A DNA stretch of 64,000 nucleotides. Source: JAJPHW01 sp963799065 (GTDB lineage: Bacteria; Acidobacteriota; Terriglobia; Terriglobales; Acidobacteriaceae). This document shows, one piece after another, positions 8,244 to 17,345 of the stretch (the first letter of the stretch is position 1; the number at the start of each line of letters is the position of its first letter). The stretch covers positions 2,294,001 through 2,358,000 of the forward strand of contig CAWCVJ010000001.1 in assembly GCA_963799065.1 (NCBI GenBank), in the 5' to 3' direction. A program made the position numbers and the translations under genes. The notes below the pieces were generated by a model. It ran no database searches and was not told where the DNA came from. It saw only the letters and a list, made by a program, of their open reading frames with translations.

Positions 8244-9346
8244 AGATCGGCCTCGGCCTTTATCGCCACATGCTCACTCCCGACTACTACGACTTCGCCC
8301 GCCAGGCGGGCTGTACGCATGTGGTCGTCCATCTGGTCGACTACTTCAATCAGGGGGCGACCAATCCCCGCGACAATCAGCCCACAGGATCGAAATACGA
8401 AGCTTGGGGAGTCGCGGGCGATCCTGAGCGACTCTGGAGCGTTGAAGAACTCACCCAGCTGCGCAAAGAAATCGAAGACGCCGGGCTCGTTCTGGCTGCG
8501 ATTGAGAATCTCGATCCCGCGCACTGGCATGACATTCTGTTGGACGGCCCCCAACGTTCACAGCAGGTCGAGAAAGTGAAAACTACGGTTCGCCGCATCG
8601 GCGAAGCTGGCATTCCGGTGCTCGGGTACAACTTCAGTTTGGCCGGTGTGTGCGGACGCGTAAGCGCTCCGCTCGGAAGAGGGCATGCGATCACGCTCGG
8701 CATGGACGGTCCCGCCGAAGACGTTCCCATTCCCAACGGAACGATATGGAACATGATCTATGACCGGTACGCGCCCCCAGGCACGTTGCCGACCATTTCG
8801 CACCAAGAACTATGGCGGCGTCTGCAACGGTTTCTGGAAGAGATTGTCCCCGTAGCCGAACAGTCGGGAGTCCGCCTGGCGGCCCATCCCGACGATCCTC
8901 CCATGCCGACGATGCGTCGACAACCTCGTCTGGTTTATCAGCCGCGGATGTATCAGCGGCTTATCGATCTCGCTGCCAGCCCTAGCAATGCATTGGAGCT
9001 CTGCGTGGGGACCCTGGCGGAGATGACCGAGGACAACATCTATGACGCGATCGATCAATACAGCAAGCAAGGCAGGATCGCCTACATTCATCTCCGCAAC
9101 GTAGTCGGAAAAGTCCCTAACTATCGCGAGACTTTTATCGACGAAGGCGAGGTCGACATGCTGCGCATCCTTGCGATCCTGCATCGCAATCGTTTCGATG
9201 GCGTCATCATTCCCGACCACACTCCGCAGATGACCTGTTCCGCGCCCTGGCATGCAGGCATGGCACACACAATCGGATACATGCTCGCCGCGAAGGCAGC
9301 GCTCGATGCGCCACGTTTCGCCGAACTCGCCGCCGGAGGCAAATAG
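8240..9346 (+). CDS. uxuA: Mannonate dehydratase (UxuA family)
   Basis: A 368-residue TIM-barrel protein starting at ATG 8240, overlapping the SDR stop. Features shared with UxuA: VLGYNFSLAGVCGR, LAAHPDDPPMPT, LELCVGTLAEM, IHLRNVVGKVPNYRETFIDE and a late PDHTPQ. These carry the His, Cys, His and Asp metal ligands of the Xyl_isomerase-like fold. UxuA dehydrates D-mannonate to 2-keto-3-deoxygluconate, which fits the KDG kinase and KDPG aldolase encoded nearby. Together they give the route mannonate, KDG, KDPG, pyruvate plus glyceraldehyde-3-phosphate. No uronate isomerase (uxaC) is in the window, so the upper pathway must be encoded elsewhere or start from aldonates. Confidence 0.82.
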   Translation: MKIGLGLYRHMLTPDYYDFARQAGCTHVVVHLVDYFNQGATNPRDNQPTGSKYEAWGVAGDPERLWSVEELTQLRKEIEDAGLVLAAIENLDPAHWHDILLDGPQRSQQVEKVKTTVRRIGEAGIPVLGYNFSLAGVCGRVSAPLGRGHAITLGMDGPAEDVPIPNGTIWNMIYDRYAPPGTLPTISHQELWRRLQRFLEEIVPVAEQSGVRLAAHPDDPPMPTMRRQPRLVYQPRMYQRLIDLAASPSNALELCVGTLAEMTEDNIYDAIDQYSKQGRIAYIHLRNVVGKVPNYRETFIDEGEVDMLRILAILHRNRFDGVIIPDHTPQMTCSAPWHAGMAHTIGYMLAAKAALDAPRFAELAAGGK

Positions 9347-10715
9347 TCTGAACTCAGCCAGCCACTCGCGCGCGCCGCTGATCATTGCAGCCAGCGTTTC
9401 TACGCTTGGCGGTCTGCTCTTTGGCTACGACAATATCGTGATCAGTGGCGCCATCGGCTACCTCAGCCAGTTGTTTCACTTGGACGCCGCAGGCATCGGA
9501 TGGGCGGCCGGCTGCGCGCTGGTCGGCTGCATCGTCGGCTGTGCCGCGGCTGGAACGGTGGCCGACTTTCTGGGAAAGAAAAAAGGCCTCGCACTGTGCG
9601 CGTTGTGCTTTGCTCTTTCGTCCGTCGGTATGCTCTTCGCCGAAAGCCTTCACCAATTCGTCCTCTGGCGATTGATTGGCGGACTCGGCATCGGAGCAGC
9701 CTCGGTCATCGCTCCGAATTACATCGCCGAGATTGCTCCGACGAAAGTTCGCGGTCGCTGCGTCACGCTCTATCAACTGGGCATTGTGGTCGGCATCCTC
9801 GCCGCCGTGTTTGTGAACATGCTGATCCAGCGCATGGGCGATGAGACTTGGAATGTTTCCATTGGCTGGCGCTGGATGTTTCTCGCAGGTGTCGTACCCG
9901 CGATTCTATTTGGAGCGATGATCGTCCCTGCCGTCGAGAGTCCGAGATGGCTGATGAAGATGGGTCGCCGTGAGCAAGCCGTGTCGGTGCTGGTTAAGAT
10001 CAACGGCCCCGCCGCAGCAGCACGAGAAACCGCAGAGATCGAAAATTCTCTGGCGACCGAAGAAGGCCATATATCGGAACTCTTCACCACTTTCCGGCGA
10101 CCGTTATTGTTGGGTGTCATGCTCGCGGGCTTACAACAGGTCAGCGGGATCACCCCCCTATTTTCCTTCCTCCCGCAGATCTTTCGCGCCGCCGGCACCG
10201 CGACCAGCGACGCATTTTTTCAATCGGTACTGGTAAGTCTGGTCAATCTTCTATTCACGCTCTTTGCGCTTTGGCTCGTCGACCGTGCCGGTCGCAAAAC
10301 CCTGATCCTCGCAGGAACCAGCTTGCAGTTCCTATCTCTTGCTCTGGTCGGCTGGTTCTATCACGTTCACGGCAGCGGCCTGGCGATCTTGATATTCGTA
10401 ATGAGCTTCGTTGCTGGACACGCCTTCGGCAACGGCGTCGCGTGCTGGGTCATCATCTCGGAAATTTATCCGACGAAAGTTCGCGGTCGCGGCATGTCCA
10501 TCGCGACCACCGCTCTCTGGCTGGTCGGATATGCAGGCAATCAAATGTTTCCCCTGATGCAACAGCACTTGGGATCGGATGGAACGTTCTGGGTCTTCAG
10601 CGGCGGCGCGTTGTTGACCATCGTTCTAGTAGGCTGGCTGATCCCCGAAACCAAGGGTCGTTCGCTCGAAGAAATCACAAAATTCTGGACCGAAGAAAAC
10701 GCGGCCGCAGTATGA
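9306..10715 (+). CDS. MFS transporter, sugar porter family
   Basis: A ~469-residue twelve-helix permease. Sugar-porter marks: GGLLFGYDNIVISGAIG in helix 1, LWRLIGGLGIGAASV, the loop motif APTKVRGRCVTLYQLG repeated as YPTKVRGRGMS in the second half, ESPRWLMK after helix 6, and PETKGRSLEEI at the C-terminus. It most likely imports a monosaccharide or sugar acid for the operon. The start is uncertain: ATG 9306 overlaps uxuA by 41 bases with a weak ribosome site, whereas a CTG at 9348, 2 bases after the uxuA stop, has a perfect GGAGG (9335-9339) eight bases upstream and still leaves helix 1 intact. The end overlaps a further ATGA at 10,712. Confidence 0.9.
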   Translation: MRHVSPNSPPEANSLNSASHSRAPLIIAASVSTLGGLLFGYDNIVISGAIGYLSQLFHLDAAGIGWAAGCALVGCIVGCAAAGTVADFLGKKKGLALCALCFALSSVGMLFAESLHQFVLWRLIGGLGIGAASVIAPNYIAEIAPTKVRGRCVTLYQLGIVVGILAAVFVNMLIQRMGDETWNVSIGWRWMFLAGVVPAILFGAMIVPAVESPRWLMKMGRREQAVSVLVKINGPAAAARETAEIENSLATEEGHISELFTTFRRPLLLGVMLAGLQQVSGITPLFSFLPQIFRAAGTATSDAFFQSVLVSLVNLLFTLFALWLVDRAGRKTLILAGTSLQFLSLALVGWFYHVHGSGLAILIFVMSFVAGHAFGNGVACWVIISEIYPTKVRGRGMSIATTALWLVGYAGNQMFPLMQQHLGSDGTFWVFSGGALLTIVLVGWLIPETKGRSLEEITKFWTEENAAAV

Positions 10716-10741
10716 GCGCCGCTAAACTAGGAGCTTGCTCG

Positions 10742-12310
10742 ATGAAACTTGCACATTCCCTTCTGTTGACCATTTCAATTTGCGGTATCGCATTCGCCCA
10801 AGATAGTGCGCAGTCCGGATTTCGTACTTTGCATATCGACGCCAGTAAAGTCACTGGCACAATTCGATCGTTCCAGGGCTTGAATGGCACGCCCAGTCCG
10901 GTCATGGCCGGCCTTCCTAACCTGGTGAAGCAATATAAAGACCTGCGTATAAGCCAGGTTCGCACCCATGATGTTATGGGACCCACCGACATCGACGCGC
11001 ATTTCGATCAAGCGAACGCACAATTAGCCTGGCTCATTCCGGACGATGCGCAACGCGCCGGAGTGGTGAAGGCGGGCAACGCCAGCGTGGTGTTTCCCGA
11101 CTGGAGTGCCGATCCGGAAAAGCCCTCCAGCTACAACTTTGGCCCTACCGACATCGTCATTACCGCCATTCACGATACCGGCGCCGAAGTCTATTACCGC
11201 ATCGGACGCAGTTGGGGTAGCACCAGCATTGACCCTCCCCCGGACTTCGACAAGTTTGCCAGCGTGGTCAAGCACGTCGCCATGCACTACAACCAAGGCT
11301 GGGCGAAAGGATTCCATTACAACATCCGCTATTGGGAGTTTTGGAACGAGCCCGAAGCGCTTTTCTGGGGTGGTTCACCAGAGCAGTTTTACTCACTCTA
11401 CGAAAAGACGGCGCGAGCTCTGAAGTCCGTCGACCCGGCGCTGAAGGTTGGCGGCGACGCCCTTGCATTCACATTTAACGATGGACCCTATCGCGACGGC
11501 TTCATCGACTACTGCGCCTCCCACAAGGTCCCGCTGGATTTTTACTCGTGGCACACTTACGCCGATAATTCTTCTGACCCTTATGACGCGATGCGCCTCG
11601 CCGCCGTTATTCGTAAGCTTCTCGACACGCACGGCTTTCCCCAAGCCGAGAACATTCTCTCCGAATGGAATCTGACCCCAGACTTTACCGATGTCGAGAA
11701 AGAACGACTCAAAGGCGAAGAGAACGCCGCCTTCATTGGCGCCGTGCTTACCTACCTCCAGGACGCTCCCCTCGATCGCGCAGATTTCTATCGCGGCGAT
11801 GCCGCATGGATGGGCCTGTTCGGTCTCGATGGAAGTTATTTCAAGACCGCGTACGCTTTCAAGGCCATGGGCCAAATGCAAGACACTCCGCAACGCCTTT
11901 CCGTCGACGGCACGGATACGTTTGGCTTCGCCACGCTCGCCGGACGCTCTGCGGACGGCAATACAATACAAATATTGATCAGCAATTACGCGGTTCCCGC
12001 AGGCTCTCAACCGCACGTGATGAACATTCCCCAAGACGTTTTGAAGACATTACCGCCCGGCTTTGACTTCACAAAAATCAAGTTTCTGCCGCGAAGAACC
12101 GACATCGTCTATCGCGACAATGCCGGCTACACTCTGACCATCGACAATCTGCCCTGGGGAAAAAAAGGATTTCGCGTCAGGCGCTACCGCATTAGTAAGA
12201 CCCAGAATCTCGATCTGGTGGAAGAAACATCGAGTGAGGGCGGCCTGCTAAAACTTTCGCAAGCCCTCGCCCCGAATGCAGTCGAGTTGATCGTGCTTCA
12301 CAAACGCTGA
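10742..12310 (+). CDS. Secreted glycoside hydrolase, GH39-like (beta-xylosidase type)
   Basis: A 522-residue protein starting at ATG 10742, with AGGAG at 10729-10733. It begins with a signal peptide (MKLAHSLLLTISICGIAFAQ), so it acts in the periplasm or outside. The clan-A barrel signatures are visible: acid/base Glu in RYWEFWNEPEALFW and nucleophile Glu in NILSEWNLTPD, with FYSWHTYADN between them. A C-terminal beta-sandwich (about residues 400-522) follows, as in GH39 enzymes, whose known activities are beta-xylosidase and alpha-iduronidase. As last gene of the locus it probably frees sugars or uronic acids from hemicellulose for the upstream transporter. An alternative start at 10,712 would put 10 extra residues before the signal peptide. 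Confidence 0.85.
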   Translation: MKLAHSLLLTISICGIAFAQDSAQSGFRTLHIDASKVTGTIRSFQGLNGTPSPVMAGLPNLVKQYKDLRISQVRTHDVMGPTDIDAHFDQANAQLAWLIPDDAQRAGVVKAGNASVVFPDWSADPEKPSSYNFGPTDIVITAIHDTGAEVYYRIGRSWGSTSIDPPPDFDKFASVVKHVAMHYNQGWAKGFHYNIRYWEFWNEPEALFWGGSPEQFYSLYEKTARALKSVDPALKVGGDALAFTFNDGPYRDGFIDYCASHKVPLDFYSWHTYADNSSDPYDAMRLAAVIRKLLDTHGFPQAENILSEWNLTPDFTDVEKERLKGEENAAFIGAVLTYLQDAPLDRADFYRGDAAWMGLFGLDGSYFKTAYAFKAMGQMQDTPQRLSVDGTDTFGFATLAGRSADGNTIQILISNYAVPAGSQPHVMNIPQDVLKTLPPGFDFTKIKFLPRRTDIVYRDNAGYTLTIDNLPWGKKGFRVRRYRISKTQNLDLVEETSSEGGLLKLSQALAPNAVELIVLHKR

Positions 12311-12325
12311 GGGCGTGAGGCGATA

Positions 12326-13705
12326 TTACGCGCTCTCCCCCTTCTCCAACACTTTCATCTTGGAAAGGATTTGATAAACCGTCCCACGGCCAATGCCGAG
12401 GATTTCGGCAGCTTTGGCTTTGTTGCCACCGACGGCTTCCAGGACTCGCAGAACATGTCGCCTTTCCACTTCGTCGAGCGGAAGGAATATCCCATTTCCG
12501 GGGTCGTCTTCATTTTGGTCCGGCAGCCGGACATTCTCGTGAAGGTCGCTGATGTCGATCAGGTTTCCCTCGACCATCATGCAGGCATTGCCGAGCACGT
12601 TTTCCAGTTCCCGAATGTTGCCAGGCCAGGGGTAGACGGCCATGCGAGCCTGCGCTCGACGGGTAAGGCCGCTGATTGGCTTGTTGTATTCAAGCGAGAA
12701 CTTCTTAATGAAATGTCGTTCCAGCAGAGGCAGATCCTCGCGACGTTCGGCCAAAGCCGGCAGCGAGATGTCCACCATGGCTAACCGATAATAGAGGTCC
12801 TCCCGAAACGATCCGTCTCGCACCATGGCCTTTAGGTCGCGATGAGTCGCGGCCACGACGCGCACGTCGATAGGACGGTTCGTCGATGAGCCCACCCTCT
12901 GGACCTGCCGATTCTGCAACACCCGCAGCAACTTGGCTTGGGCTGGCAGTGATAATTCCCCGATCTCATCCAGAAAGATGGTTCCTCCGTCGGCCTGCTC
13001 AAATAATCCGGCCCGGTCCTGATTGGCGCCGGTGAAGGCGCCCCGAACATATCCAAAGAGTTCGCTTTCCAGAAGAGTCTCGACCAGTGCAGAGCAGTTG
13101 CAAATCACAAATGGCCCCTGTTTCGCGGGGCTGAGGCGGTGCAGGGCTTGGGCCACGAGCTCTTTCCCCGTCCCGGTGGCCCCATTCACCAACACGGTTC
13201 GGTAGTGCGGAGCCACCCTTCGGATTCGGGCAAAAACGTCCAGCATTAACGGACTTCGAGCCACCATACCTTCAAACTGGTAAACCTCCACCATCTCCTG
13301 ATCCAGCCGCAAGGTTTGCCTTCGCTTCTCGACCTCTGCAAGGATTCCCGCAATGCGCTCCCGTAGCTTTCCGATATGAAGTGGCTTGGCCAAATAATCG
13401 CAGGCCCCTTTCTGGATGGCCTCGACGGCGGATTCCGTCGTGTAGTAACCCGTCATCAGGATTACATCCGTACCGGGGTCGGTCGCGACGATTCTTTTCA
13501 GAATTTCCAATCCGTTGACTTTCGGCATCACCATGTCGACCAGCACGACCCGCGGCCGATGCTCAAGGAAAAGTTCGAATCCGACTTCGGGATCCTCGGA
13601 GGTTACGACCTGGACACCCTCTTGATCGAGAGCCTCCCGGATCAATTCGAGATTTTGCAGGCTATCGTCGATCACCAACACCTTAAGGACCGCAATACTT
13701 TTCAT
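12326..13705 (-). CDS. Sigma-54-dependent response regulator (NtrC family)
   Basis: A 459-residue protein with the three NtrC modules in order. The receiver is at about residues 8-125 (VLVIDDS, phosphoacceptor Asp in VVLVDMVMPK, late Lys in YLAKPLH). The AAA+ domain is at about 145-385, with Walker A GATGTGKELVAQ, the sigma-54 contact loop RGAFTGAN, Walker B GGTIFLDEIGEL and the arginine-finger region FREDLYYRL. The C-terminal Fis-type helix-turn-helix is GGNKAKAAEILGIGRGTVYQ. It activates RpoN promoters after phosphorylation. It is convergent with the GH39 gene and divergent from the secreted FG-GAP protein gene; no partner kinase is adjacent, though hybrid kinases follow within 6 kb. Confidence 0.95.
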   Translation of the reverse strand: MKSIAVLKVLVIDDSLQNLELIREALDQEGVQVVTSEDPEVGFELFLEHRPRVVLVDMVMPKVNGLEILKRIVATDPGTDVILMTGYYTTESAVEAIQKGACDYLAKPLHIGKLRERIAGILAEVEKRRQTLRLDQEMVEVYQFEGMVARSPLMLDVFARIRRVAPHYRTVLVNGATGTGKELVAQALHRLSPAKQGPFVICNCSALVETLLESELFGYVRGAFTGANQDRAGLFEQADGGTIFLDEIGELSLPAQAKLLRVLQNRQVQRVGSSTNRPIDVRVVAATHRDLKAMVRDGSFREDLYYRLAMVDISLPALAERREDLPLLERHFIKKFSLEYNKPISGLTRRAQARMAVYPWPGNIRELENVLGNACMMVEGNLIDISDLHENVRLPDQNEDDPGNGIFLPLDEVERRHVLRVLEAVGGNKAKAAEILGIGRGTVYQILSKMKVLEKGESA

Positions 13706-13924
13706 AAGTGTCAGACCTCAAACCGAGGGCAAGAGGATACGATGGTTCCTCCCGAACTTTGCAAGCGCAACAGACTGTATTTGTCCTTTACTATCGTGCC
13801 AACATCAATACCACAGTTTTCTTATTTGTCAACGTCGGACGTGCACTTTTTCGGTTTTCCGGAATTCGGGCCATGAACGTAGGCTGGTTGCGCCTAGACC
13901 CTCGCCTCCAATCACCTCTTCGAC

Positions 13925-13949
13925 TGTTCGCTTTTCGAACACTTGTTCG
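13925..13949. promoter_or_regulatory. Interlocked inverted repeats TGTTCG-N5-CGAACA-CT-TGTTCG
   Basis: Three copies of the half-site TGTTCG alternate in orientation. The right pair forms CGAACACTTGTTCG (13936-13949), a 14-base palindrome broken only by the central CT, which fits the GAAC-N4-GTTC form of Gram-positive LexA boxes. The left pair is TGTTCG-CTTTT-CGAACA. They lie about 175 bases upstream of the secreted FG-GAP gene in a 418-base gap that otherwise holds only the leader RNA. Which protein binds is unknown; an SOS link is only a resemblance. Confidence 0.5.
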
Positions 13950-14018
13950 GATTCAGCACTCCACGCCTCCAAGGCCACATGGATATAAACGTCTTATTTT
14001 CATGGCATTACAGCCATG

Positions 14019-14120
14019 TTCTCCTTTGGCAGGGGGCTTGCCTTTCCCTTAGCGGAACGGGCGCTCAGAAGAGCGCCACTTGGGCAAGTCCTCCCCCGAC
14101 TTAGTCCTGTAGGAGGAGAA
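14019..14120 (+). promoter_or_regulatory. Structured 5' leader that can sequester the ribosome binding site
   Basis: Nested complementary segments are visible by eye: TTCTCCT (14019-14025) with AGGAGAA (14114-14120), which contains the Shine-Dalgarno of the next gene; GGGGG (14032-14036) with CCCCC (14093-14097); CTTGCC (14037-14042) with GGCAAG (14083-14088); and the hairpin GGCGCTC-AGAA-GAGCGCC (14060-14077). The arms are perfect and properly nested, leaving an internal segment at 14043-14059 that may form a small extra stem. I compared it with the cyclic-di-GMP-I, cobalamin, fluoride and guanidine riboswitch consensuses I know and found no match. Being joined to a secreted-protein gene beside a cyclic-di-GMP cluster suggests a translational switch or thermosensor. 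Confidence 0.55.
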
Positions 14121-14123
14121 TCC

Positions 14124-17100
14124 ATGTTTACGAAGTCTCTGGTTCCGGCTCCAACGAAAAACACATTCGCCAGCTGGATGTTGGCGCTGTTGCTTTGGGT
14201 ACTGCCTGTGATGGCGACCGCGTCATTCCTTACGACGTCGGCGCAAGCCATCAGTGACACCGCCACCAGTACGACTCTGACCATCACCCCTGGAAATACT
14301 GTCAATGCCGGGGTTGCGGTTACTCTCACCGCAGCCGTAACCCGAAGCGGGTCCCCCGTCACTCCCGGTTCAGTAAGCTTTTGCGATGCCACGATCGGAT
14401 GCGTCGGCCGCGGAATCCTGGGCCAGGCGCAACTGACCGGCAACGGCAGAGCGACCTGGATGTTTACCCCGGGCGTGGGTACATTTCAAATTCAAGCATT
14501 GTTTCAGGGCACGGGTTCCAATCCGTCCAGCGTCTCGAGCCCGCAGACTCTGACCGTCACGGGCGTCTCAAGCTATGCCTCTTCAACCACGTTTGGGGCA
14601 AGCGGCAGCGCGGGTAACTATACATTGACCGCGACCGTCGCGGCGTTTGGCGGAGTCACACCGACGGGAAATGTTTCATTCCTCGACACCACGGGCGGGA
14701 ATTTCACGGTAGCCTCTGCAAACCTCGATCCCTCGAGCCTTACATTTTCATTCATGCCAGGACCGGGATCGCCGGTGTCCGCTGGCAATGGTTCTTACTT
14801 TATCGCCGCGGGCGACTTCAATAACGACGGCATTCAAGACCTGGTGACTCCAGACAGCAACGATGCCACTCTCGCAGTATTGCTGGGCAAAGGCGACGGC
14901 ACATTTCAAAATCCCAGCCTGTATGCCACGGGCAGTGTGCCCTTTTCGGTCAAAGTTGAAGACTTCAACGGCGACGGCTTTCTCGACCTTGCCGTTGCCA
15001 ACTCCGGCAGCGCCACGGTGAGCGTCCTTCTCGGAAACGGCGATGGCACATTCCAAAACCAAGTTACCTACGCCGTCGGCAACGCACCGAGTGCAATCGC
15101 CATCACTGACCTCAATCGCGACGGCAATCTCGACCTAGTCGTAGTTAACAACGCCGACGCAACCGCCAGTATCCTCTTGGGCAATGGTGACGGAACCTTT
15201 CAAGCGCAATCTACGGTTGCGGTGGGTAATGGGCCAACCGACGTCCTTGCGGGTGACTTTAACGGCGACGGAATTCCCGACATCGCCACCGCCAACAGCA
15301 ACGACAACACGACCGGCGTTTTGCTTGGCAACGGGGACGGCACTTTTGCCACCGTCGCCTCCTATGCCACGGGCTCCTTTCCCGACGCGGTCGCCACCGG
15401 AGATTTCAACGGCGATGGATTCGCCGATCTCGCGATCGGCAATTACGTCGGCGGCTCAGTAAGTATCCTGCTCGGCAACGGCAACGGCACATTCCAGAAT
15501 CAATCCGTCTACAGCGCGGGCCCCGCGATCTCAAGAATTGCGGTGGGAGATTTCAATGGGGACCATGTCCTCGATGTCGCTGCACCCAACACCAACGCAG
15601 GAACCCTTACGCTGCTCGTCGGAAGTGGGGATGGCACATTCCAAACCCAACCGACCTATACCGTGGGCAACTCACCGCTGGCGGTCGCCGCCGTCGATCT
15701 TAACGGCGATGGACTTCCTGACTTGGCGGTCGTGAACTGCACCGACGGCGGCATCGGTACCATCAGCATCCTGCTAGGGGAACAGATTTTCACCGCGACT
15801 GCCACCGGCGTCGACGTGCCGGGCTCTGGAGCGCAAAATACTTTGGCGTCCTATTCGGGAGACAGCAGCCGAGCGGCGAGCCAATCGACCACGCTTCCGC
15901 TCAACGGCGGGCCATCGCTGACCACTGCGACAGCGCTTGCTTCGTCGGTAAACCCAGCTCAGCTGAACCAGTCTGTCACTTTCTCCGCTACGGTGACGTC
16001 GGGCTTCGGCTCACCAACGGGATCGGTCACTTTCATGAACGGAAGCAGCGTGCTTGGAGTGAGCGCCTTAAATGGCAGTTCGCAAGCAACTTACACCACG
16101 AACGCCCTTCCCGCAGGCGGAAGCCTAATCACCGCCTTGTATGGTGGCGACGCGCACTACTCGGCGTCCACTTCTTCGAGTCTTAACGAAGTTGTCAATC
16201 TGGCGGCTCCCGCGGCGACCACGACTACCTTAGCCGCTTCCTCCGGCCAGTCCATTTACGGAACCCCGGTGACTTTCACCGCCACGGTGACCAGTGGCTC
16301 CGGATCTCCCGCGGGAATGGTTACATTCTTCGTGGGATCGACGGCATTGGGAACCGGCACCCTAGACGGAGGATCCCAAGCCACCTACACCACCAGCCAG
16401 TTGCCCCTGGGTACGGACGTGATCACGGCGATGTACGCGGGAAACTCCAACTATGCGACCTCGACTTCTGCCGGCCTCGATGAACTGGTGAGCGATTCTG
16501 CTCCGGCAGCGACCACTACGGCGTTGCGTGCCTCCACTTCCGACCCGTACTTCGGCGACTCTGTAACTTTCACCGCGCAAGTCACCCCCGCACCCTCGGG
16601 TACGGCGGTCGGTACGGTTAATTTCTATAGCGGTACGAAGTTGATTGGAAGTGTCGCCCCTGTTGCGGGCACGGCGATGTTGACCACGAGCGCACTCGCG
16701 GGAGGATCGGAAAGCATCACGGCCGTTTATTCGGGTGACGCTACATTGGCAGGCTCGACCTCTTCGGCGGTGGTAGAGACGATAAAGCCGGCGTTCTCCG
16801 TCACCGCGCCCTCTGGTACGCTCACTTTATCGAGCGCCGCAGTGACCGCAAACATCGCAGTCACGCCGGTAGGCGGCGCGTTTAACCAGGCCGTTACGCT
16901 GTCGGCGACCGGTCTGCCTGCAAACGTCGTTGCCAGCTTCGCCCCGGCAACCGTTACGCCAACTTCCACGGCCGTTCAGTCGGTCATGACGGTCACACTT
17001 CAATCTTCCCAACAGGCGTCCAACACGCCAGCCTCACGCGGTCAACGGAATCCTTGGCTTCCCTTGAGCGTGATGGCTGGGGCGTGCTTTCTGGCGAAAA

Positions 17101-17300
17101 AGCGCAAGAGTCTCCCCCGCTACATGTACACTCTTGCGCTCCTGATGATTCTCGGCGGATCGCTGGGACTGACGGGCTGCGCGGGCGGTACGGGAATTGG
17201 ATCCGTACCGACCCCGCAGGGTCAGACTTACACCGTCACAATCACGGGAAATAGCGGCACCCTGCACCGCAGCACGACGATCTCGCTGACCGTGCAGTAA
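14124..17300 (+). CDS. Large secreted protein with Ig-like and FG-GAP (VCBS) repeats
   Basis: A 1,058-residue protein starting at ATG 14124, with AGGAGGAG just upstream; an open frame from 14,016 runs through the leader RNA and is not used. Order: a long signal sequence (hydrophobic MLALLLWVLPVMATASFL), two Ig-like domains, seven FG-GAP repeats at about residues 215-550 of the type DFNGDGFLDLAVAN plus VLLGNGDGTFQ (calcium-binding DxNxDG loops, beta-propeller), three Big_3-type Ig-like domains (GSPTGSVTFMNGSS), then near the C-terminus a hydrophobic stretch ending in LGLTGCAGG and a short TYTVTITG domain. I recall this ending from acidobacterial surface proteins. It probably binds ligand or surface; no catalytic site is seen. 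Confidence 0.88.
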   Translation: MFTKSLVPAPTKNTFASWMLALLLWVLPVMATASFLTTSAQAISDTATSTTLTITPGNTVNAGVAVTLTAAVTRSGSPVTPGSVSFCDATIGCVGRGILGQAQLTGNGRATWMFTPGVGTFQIQALFQGTGSNPSSVSSPQTLTVTGVSSYASSTTFGASGSAGNYTLTATVAAFGGVTPTGNVSFLDTTGGNFTVASANLDPSSLTFSFMPGPGSPVSAGNGSYFIAAGDFNNDGIQDLVTPDSNDATLAVLLGKGDGTFQNPSLYATGSVPFSVKVEDFNGDGFLDLAVANSGSATVSVLLGNGDGTFQNQVTYAVGNAPSAIAITDLNRDGNLDLVVVNNADATASILLGNGDGTFQAQSTVAVGNGPTDVLAGDFNGDGIPDIATANSNDNTTGVLLGNGDGTFATVASYATGSFPDAVATGDFNGDGFADLAIGNYVGGSVSILLGNGNGTFQNQSVYSAGPAISRIAVGDFNGDHVLDVAAPNTNAGTLTLLVGSGDGTFQTQPTYTVGNSPLAVAAVDLNGDGLPDLAVVNCTDGGIGTISILLGEQIFTATATGVDVPGSGAQNTLASYSGDSSRAASQSTTLPLNGGPSLTTATALASSVNPAQLNQSVTFSATVTSGFGSPTGSVTFMNGSSVLGVSALNGSSQATYTTNALPAGGSLITALYGGDAHYSASTSSSLNEVVNLAAPAATTTTLAASSGQSIYGTPVTFTATVTSGSGSPAGMVTFFVGSTALGTGTLDGGSQATYTTSQLPLGTDVITAMYAGNSNYATSTSAGLDELVSDSAPAATTTALRASTSDPYFGDSVTFTAQVTPAPSGTAVGTVNFYSGTKLIGSVAPVAGTAMLTTSALAGGSESITAVYSGDATLAGSTSSAVVETIKPAFSVTAPSGTLTLSSAAVTANIAVTPVGGAFNQAVTLSATGLPANVVASFAPATVTPTSTAVQSVMTVTLQSSQQASNTPASRGQRNPWLPLSVMAGACFLAKKRKSLPRYMYTLALLMILGGSLGLTGCAGGTGIGSVPTPQGQTYTVTITGNSGTLHRSTTISLTVQ

Positions 17301-17345
17301 CACTGAACCGAATCGACCACAAAGAACGATTGAATCGAGGAGAGT

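Noticed and set aside
13708..14052. 114-codon plus-strand open frame in the gap upstream of the secreted protein
   Set aside because: No ribosome site and no recognisable features; it crosses the inverted repeats and the start of the leader RNA.
14019..14120. Cyclic-di-GMP-I (GEMM) riboswitch
   Set aside because: The neighbourhood made it attractive, but the GEMM core (GGCAAACC, then a GNRA-type loop and GACGCAAAGC) is absent and the helix order differs.
14016..14123. Longer N-terminus for the FG-GAP protein from ATG 14016
   Set aside because: It would put 36 residues of charged sequence before the signal peptide and would run through the nested helices; ATG 14124 has a strong ribosome site and signal sequence.
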